Shown here piece after piece: positions 58,410-64,000 of a stretch of DNA of 64,000 nt. The DNA lies in the NCBI RefSeq assembly GCF_000165425.1, contig NW_001799042.1, positions 1-64,000 on the forward strand, written 5' to 3'. The first letter of the stretch is position 1, and each line of letters begins with the position of its first letter. The notes beneath the pieces are model-generated. The model was not told the origin of the DNA. It did no database searches and saw only the letters and a program-made list of their open reading frames with translations. The position numbers and the translations under genes are program-made. The DNA is from Paramecium tetraurelia (Eukaryota > Ciliophora > Oligohymenophorea > Peniculida > Parameciidae).

Positions 58410-59966
58410 ATGTTAAATGATAATTAATTGATTTCTATTGATTGGAGATCTATCACTTATAATGTATCAACAAGCATGTTCCAGATTGTGAGTGGCTACA
58501 TATGCGCCGACCTAATGTCGTTGCTCAATTTGCACTTCATGGGGTAATACACAGATAAATACCAAACTGCCTCGTATGGGATTGCATGGATGATAATCCA
58601 GTTACAATTCGTTCCCTTGGGATTAGGTTTACTATCCCTGATATTTAGGCATCAATCAAGGACTGAACAATCAGGTATCCTATGCTCTGGGACAGAACAA
58701 GACAAAACTCTCTCAAACCTACTTGAACTTCGCAATCTATTCCATAATTATTATATCCTTCCCCTTTTTCCTCTTCATTTACAATTCGCGATATCTAGTT
58801 CAATTCATAGTTCAAGAAGAAACAGAAATCATAACTTAATACGCATGGTATATAATTTCAAATAAATAAGGAAACCAGGCAAATGATCATTCCTTTATTT
58901 ATAGCCGCATTTCTGCTCTTATAAATTGAATGCCTAAAATAATATCTTGTCGGATGCAGAATATTCGAGCCTTTCCCCTTCATCTATGCCTCCACCCTCG
59001 TATTCCATTTGCTAACATGCTCGTTCCTATTCATAGTCTGTAACCTCGGATACATGGGTTTATGCCTGGCCATCATTCTAAGTGAAGTAACTAAACTCCT
59101 AAATTAATACTCAAGTTATTCACCTTACTGATGTTGATCAGATACATCTACAAGAACCCAGAGGTGTACAATTTATTCGCCAACTTCGAGTTCTCATGCC
59201 AAATACTCCACTTCAGAGAAACATACCAAATGTTTATCAAAGAGTCCCTCCCATTAATCCTACACATTTACGCCGACTTCATAGTTTTCTACATACTGTC
59301 CTTCGTGGCCTTCTCTCTAGGAGTCAATCAAGCCAATGCTCAACTGGCATTCGCCAACACTAGTTCAATCTATTTCAAGTTCCCAATTAGTTTATCAGTA
59401 ACCCTGATGTCATTCGTTGGAAACAGTCTGAGTAAGATTTCCTTATCAATGTAGGTCAACGTAAAATCGCTTTGGCTAAACAGTACATCATCAGTGGCAT
59501 GTGTCTCCAAGGAGTTGTACTAGTTTCATTGGTCATTGGTATCACTTTTTTCAAGGATGAATGGAGTCGCTTATATTCATCCGATTTACAGATTCAACAA
59601 ATAATGCTAGAAACCCTGCCATATTTTCTTATTGGAAGTGTGTGTTTCGATGGGATCCAAGGAGCATTGTCTGGAGCATTAAAGGGAGTCAACAAATCAA
59701 CAATTGTATCCAATCAAACCATGATATCATACTACATAATTGGAGTTCCAGTTGTGTTAATTTTAGCTTATGTCTTCAATCTATAATTGATTGGTATTTG
59801 GTTGGGCTTTGGTCTATGCAATTTGTATTTGACAATCGTATTTCTTTATGTCCTCAAGAATTTAAATTGGACTGAATAGGCTGATTTGATAACTTAAAAG
59901 CTCTAATAACACGAAGATTGTCTAGGAGATATAGATCTACCCTTAATGTAAATATAGTAAGAATGA
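58410..59966 (+). CDS. MATE-family multidrug/toxin extrusion transporter
   Basis: Five exons, introns 58627-58648, 58848-58878, 59087-59115 and 59432-59454, giving 483 residues with about 12 membrane segments. MATE features: ICADLMSLLNLHFMG (first helix with Asp), GLGINQGLNNQVSYALGQN, the central FEFSCQIL, and ISLSVTLMSFVGNSL...QRKIALAK. These transporters export organic cations or drugs in exchange for protons or sodium. Introns restore the expected helices each time. The gene uses more C-rich codons (CTC, ATC, TTC) than its AT-rich neighbours. It starts 9 bp from the divergent RVxF gene. Start chosen at the upstream ATG in frame. Confidence 0.85.
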
Positions 59967-60042
59967 AAATGAAATATAATGTACAATATTATTGCATCAT
60001 TGTTACTCTCATTCTCTTAATTTTCATTTATTTTTACCTTAG

Positions 60043-60355
60043 ATTCCCGATGTCCTATTGAAATTATTGCTGAAAGTTGTTGCATTTACAATTTCAGAAT
60101 ATCCTTCTTCTTCTGATGTGGTAAATTATCATCTAATCCTGAATCACTTATTCTTTTTCTTCCATGTCTGCATTCTCCTTCGTTTTATTTTGTTTCTACC
60201 AACCCAATTTGTCTTCTCAGATATTGGTTTCTCTAGATTAGTTTCAAATCACCATATTTGTTCATTTCTATTTAATATCCTTCATATTATGCTTTGCTAT
60301 TATTGGTTCTTCTTATCATCTACTAATTCATAATTCTTTAAGAGTTTCTTCCCAT
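60043..60355 (-). CDS. Possible small basic protein, end uncertain
   Basis: Minus-strand frame starting MGRNSQRIMNQQMIRR and running through Gln/Arg/Lys-rich sequence (RRTNNSKAQYEGYQ, EGECRHGRKRIS) with protein-like composition. Probably nuclear by charge. The true 3' end is unresolved: the frame stays open beyond about 60043, and a possible intron (GTAAAA...TTAAG) there leads to several endings. The plus-strand hydrophobic frame at 60058-60333 is its antisense. Confidence 0.4.
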
Positions 60356-60510
60356 AATTAGTTGAAATAGGTGCACTTTTAAATTGTTTATGATTCTATG
60401 CCGATTGTATCAAAACATTTTGTCAATCATATTTATTCTTATATATACCACAAAACCTACATGCAATAATTTCTTTTAATTATTATCAACCACTTTCATT
60501 GAACCAGAGT

Positions 60511-60690
60511 TCACCCTTCGAATAATCCTGCATAGTTAAACACTTTTGCTATAAATTTACGATCAAAAGGAGATTAATTATTATAATTGTTCTATTCTTT
60601 GGTAATTCTCTCTGATCCATCTTTACGCTACTTGTTACTTCTTTTCCTTCCTTCAACCTTTTACTTTATCTATTTTATCCTCTCTTTCAT
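60511..60690 (-). CDS. Possible small Lys-rich protein
   Basis: A 59-codon frame starting MKERIKQIKQKVEGRK and ending FNYAGLFEG. Sequence after the TGA (GELWFNESG in another frame) suggests that a longer protein may exist with a join I cannot place. No family recognised; low confidence. Confidence 0.3.
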
Positions 60691-61768
60691 GATTAATTAA
60701 TTTAATCCATTATATAGACTGTCATTCACTTCTTACTCTATTGGCATTTCTCTTAAAATATAAAATCATCCTCTCATTATCAAATACTTTAAAATTTTAA
60801 AACTTAAAATAATTTTCACTATTATATTTAATAATAATTAATTATATTTAAGCATCAAACAAATAATCATTGTTTCATCAAATTGAACATCATACTTTAA
60901 AACAATCCTTGTCGTTGAGAGAATTGATGAATAATCCTATGATATATAGTCTCCTTATATTTTCAAATCAACATTAATTTAGATGAGGATTTCTGATATA
61001 TATCTTACTTCATATACTAAATACTTACGTATCAATTATTACGATAATTTCAAACATCCTTACTCCCTCAATCGATTTTAAATCTAGAAAAAAGGTTAAA
61101 ATTAATTATAACTTCTTAAATATTCTAATAATTTGCCTTATTTCCTGTACTTTTTTTAATTTTTCCATTCTGTCTTTCTCTTTCTCAGTTTTCTATATTT
61201 TTGTAATTTTGAAAGGTTCCACTTAAAAATTCATTTTTTGATTCACATATTTTTGGATATTCCTTTTTCCAACACAACACTTAAGTTTTTGCATATTTTT
61301 GTACCTGCTAAACTGACTTTCAACTCTTTGTTAAAATGTGCATTTATATATATTTCCTATCCTTTCCACTTATTAATTAGGATTATTCAATACTTATCAT
61401 AAGGTGTTTACATTCTTATTTTAATTTTATGTTTAATTGAAATTTCCTTATGTAATATGATATAAACTATAATTACAGATATTTGTTATTTTAATTTATC
61501 ATAATCATTCAAATAAATAACTCATATGATTACAAAAGATAAGTAGTCATTAATAATTATTTTATAGTTCTACATTAATTCAATTAATTTTTCTTCAGTT
61601 ATGGTCTACCAAACCTATTAGCACTTAAGTTAAAATATATTTAATTCTAGTAATACAGAATGTATTACACAAAATACTACCAATAAATTATACAAACACT
61701 ACCCAGATATTAGATTAGAATTGTTCGATAAAAACTTCAGTGTAAATTTATTCATTATTTATAATTAA
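60691..61768. other. Gene-poor AT-rich stretch
   Basis: No gene supported. Very AT-rich with long T-runs; short frames only. Confidence 0.5.
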
Positions 61769-64000
61769 TCATTTCTCTGTTAATTCTCTATATCCTTTCC
61801 AATCGCTAGGTTTCTGATAATTGGTTTCCTCCATACTATGTAAAACTGCTTCTGTTGGACCATCATTTGGCTTTAGTTTAAGAGCCTCTTGGAACATGGC
61901 ACGAGCAGTCTTCCAATCTCCGTCCAAATAGGCTTAAAAGGCTTTGCCAAATACTTCCTATTTAATGATTAAACTAAATAATTACCATAAAATCTTTCTT
62001 AAATCCAGTCAATAAAAATCTCATATCTTTGTTATCTTAAAGATGTTCTATAGCTTTAAATTCTCCACTTTCAACCTGTTCTTTAATTTCCAATTTCTTT
62101 TATCTCAAAAGCATTTTCAACTCTTCTTTAGTGAAATCTTTGTATTTGGCTGATGGATCATTACTAGGAGGTAAATTGTCCACATTCATATCAATAGTAT
62201 AAAGACTAACTGGGATGTTGGAACCCTTGACACAAACTCTGTCAATGTGTCTGATATATTCTTGGAATTCAGGTGAGAAATGCTCATAAAGTGATTCAGA
62301 AATCAAAATGGGCACACCATATTGTTTAGTAGCTGCTTCTAGTCTTGATGCCATATTCACATTGGGACTCAAGTAAGAAGCATCAATTTTATAGTTGGAT
62401 CCAATGGCTCCTTCGATTCCCCATCCCATGTGGAGTCCAAACCCTATCTTGACCTTGTAATTGTCCATTCTCGCTTAAAGTCTTTTATCTTGTCTGTAAG
62501 CGAGGATCTTGGGTTCTCTGTTTATTTTGCATTGAATCTTCATAAACGAGATCAAGGCACAATCAGACAAGGTTGAAATATATCTATGATTAGAATAATC
62601 AATTACTATTTGTCATGCCAAATTACATTGTCATCTTCAAAAGAATATGTTTCTGGTCTAGTTTTCCACACCAATAAAAATGCATCGCCAATATTCTTGT
62701 TTGCTGCTCCCATGTATCTATCGACCATGGTGTGTACAATGTCTCCAATATTATTCACAAACACCATGACATCCTCTTAAAGTACTTCGGTTGCATCAGT
62801 GAAATTTCTGATATCACAAAATCCATAGATAGCTACTTTTTTTATTCCAGGCAACATGGGATCGACATCTCCTTACTTTTTCATATTTATTCTAATAATT
62901 TCAGTACCAGCATCACCAAATCCTAAGGCAAGCAATGTTCCAATTTTAACAATTGTATTTTCAATCTTAACTGTTTCATTTGAGTTTTCATTCTGTATCA
63001 CAGCCATTTCTGTAACAATTTAAGGATCATTGGCTATTTTATTAATTTTTTCAATCATTCTTTCCAAGGGTCTCAATGCCAAATCATTAGAATCCTTTGA
63101 AAACATCATAGCTCCAAAAGTCAAGACTATGCTCACAAAGATAGTTCTGATAATTGATAAGATACTTGTCATCACAGCTGCTTATCTTGTACTCAAGATA
63201 CCCACAACATCAGGGTTGTCCTTGCTAAAAGAATATAATTTATTAAAATACTCGAAAGACGCAATGGCAGCATCAGGTAGATTAGTAGTTTTGATGAGAG
63301 TGTCATAATCTAAGGTGTATGCACCGACATCCTACTCGTCAGTTCTTAAATTTGGATAGTCATCATTCTAATAAATGGGGAAATCCTCATAATTGTAAAG
63401 GGGACTAGTGAACAACACAATGTAATTATCGATTCCACTATGATCAATGATAATTTATGAGTATGCATTTTTAACATCTTCATATGTTGAGGCTTCTGAT
63501 TCAGCAAGTTTTACAAATTATTAAGATTACATCAACATACTTGTTGGAGGAGACACAAAGTAATCCACAGAAAACAAGGGAATTAAAAACAATAAAGCCA
63601 AGACCACTATAATGACCTTCTTAGTAGTTGAATCTGATAGCATTTTTGAAACCTTCGATTCTTTAGTTTCTAGTTCCTCACCTTATCCAGGATTTTGTTA
63701 TTCAACTCTATCTTATAATTGTGGTTCCACTGCATTAGTCTTTCTTTTCTATCTTCTTTGTGAAAGCAATTTTTAAACTTTATCTTCGTCATCCTTGTTA
63801 GCAGATTTATAAACTTTAACCAACCTTATCAACCTCACCAACCTAACTACTCTACCCGCCTTAGTTCCCACTCTAGATGCTCTTCCTGCTCTTGCCAGGC
63901 CTGCTGTGTTTTTAGCTTAACCTCCAGCTCCACTCAATCCAACAGCCTAATTGAAAAGACTAATATCAAGCAATAAAGAAATTGTTGAAATTGTATCAAG
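61769..64000 (-). CDS. Adenylyl cyclase with S4 voltage-sensor segment, 5' end outside the window
   Basis: The part present is 726 residues (introns 62584-62606 and 61958-61985), reading in from the right edge. A voltage-sensor S4 helix with Arg every third residue (VVRLVRLIRLVKVYK) comes first, then two membrane segments (VIIVVLALLFLIPLF; SIIRTIFVSIVLTFGAMMF) around an extracytosolic region, then a class III cyclase domain: FCDIRNFTD (first metal Asp), NIGDAFLLVW (second Asp), and NYKID...NVNMASRLE with the adenine-recognising Lys and Asp, so it should make cAMP. A TPR-like tail (LDGDWKTARAMFQEALKL) ends the protein. Ciliates such as Paramecium couple adenylyl cyclase to an ion-channel module to link membrane voltage to cAMP and ciliary beating; the pore would lie upstream or be absent. 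Confidence 0.88.

Noticed and set aside
59561-59875. Second plus-strand frame inside the MATE gene.
   Set aside because: Out of frame with the MATE transmembrane segments; a shadow.
60058-60333. Hydrophobic plus-strand frame.
   Set aside because: Antisense of a Gln/Arg-rich minus-strand frame starting at 60355, which is more protein-like.

Overview
The window is the left end of a ciliate macronuclear chromosome, almost certainly Paramecium. Degenerate C3-4A2-3 telomeric repeats occupy about the first 90 bases. TAA and TAG are read as glutamine and only TGA stops translation. Genes are interrupted by very short introns, nearly all 20-32 nt, that start GTA and end TAG (some AAG, CAG or GAG). 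Base composition is very AT-rich. Almost every gene is shattered when read with the standard code, so the models here were built by reading with TGA as the only stop and placing introns where the frame changes; none has been checked against transcripts.

Layout. 0-9 kb is gene-poor and subtelomeric: a cysteine-rich surface-antigen-like gene, a small tail-anchored protein, a pterin dehydratase-like protein, a large putative ADP-ribosyltransferase and a small hypothetical protein. 9.5-23 kb is regulatory and centriolar: a PH-domain kinase, a bZIP factor, a Myb-like factor, OFD1, a coiled-coil protein, and a tail-to-tail pseudokinase/kinase pair that share the same N-terminal domain. 23-33.5 kb is extremely compact, with intergenic gaps often of 10-25 bp: a membrane protein, a cyclic-nucleotide-binding protein, FHIT-like, AMP-deaminase-like, SF-assemblin (frameshifted), a MAK/RCK kinase, a CS-domain protein, an acyltransferase and an EF-hand protein. 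33.5-49.5 kb is looser: two tRNA-Lys copies in inverted orientation, cytochrome b5, a giant coiled-coil protein, a START protein, a Myb protein, PLK4, a 150-base assembly gap, and two HSF-type factors tail to tail. 49.5-64 kb holds an AGC kinase, a zinc-binding reductase-like protein, a zinc-finger protein, tRNA-Arg(TCT), a beta-propeller protein, TIM50-like, a CEP70-like protein, a protein with a PP1-docking motif, a MATE transporter, and the C-terminal part of an adenylyl cyclase with an S4 voltage-sensor segment that runs off the right edge.

How the genes relate. This is ordinary eukaryotic gene order, not operons. Still, several genes are concerned with basal bodies and cilia (OFD1, SF-assemblin, PLK4, a CEP70-like protein, a MAK/RCK kinase, possibly the protein at 45464). 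Several others look like enzyme folds that have lost key catalytic residues: a pterin dehydratase, a pseudokinase, FHIT, AMP deaminase and TIM50. I did not find a system that I can call new; the most unusual items are the enzyme-dead paralogs, two head-to-head gene pairs with only 9-10 bp between start codons, the kinase/pseudokinase pair, and the large ART-domain protein.
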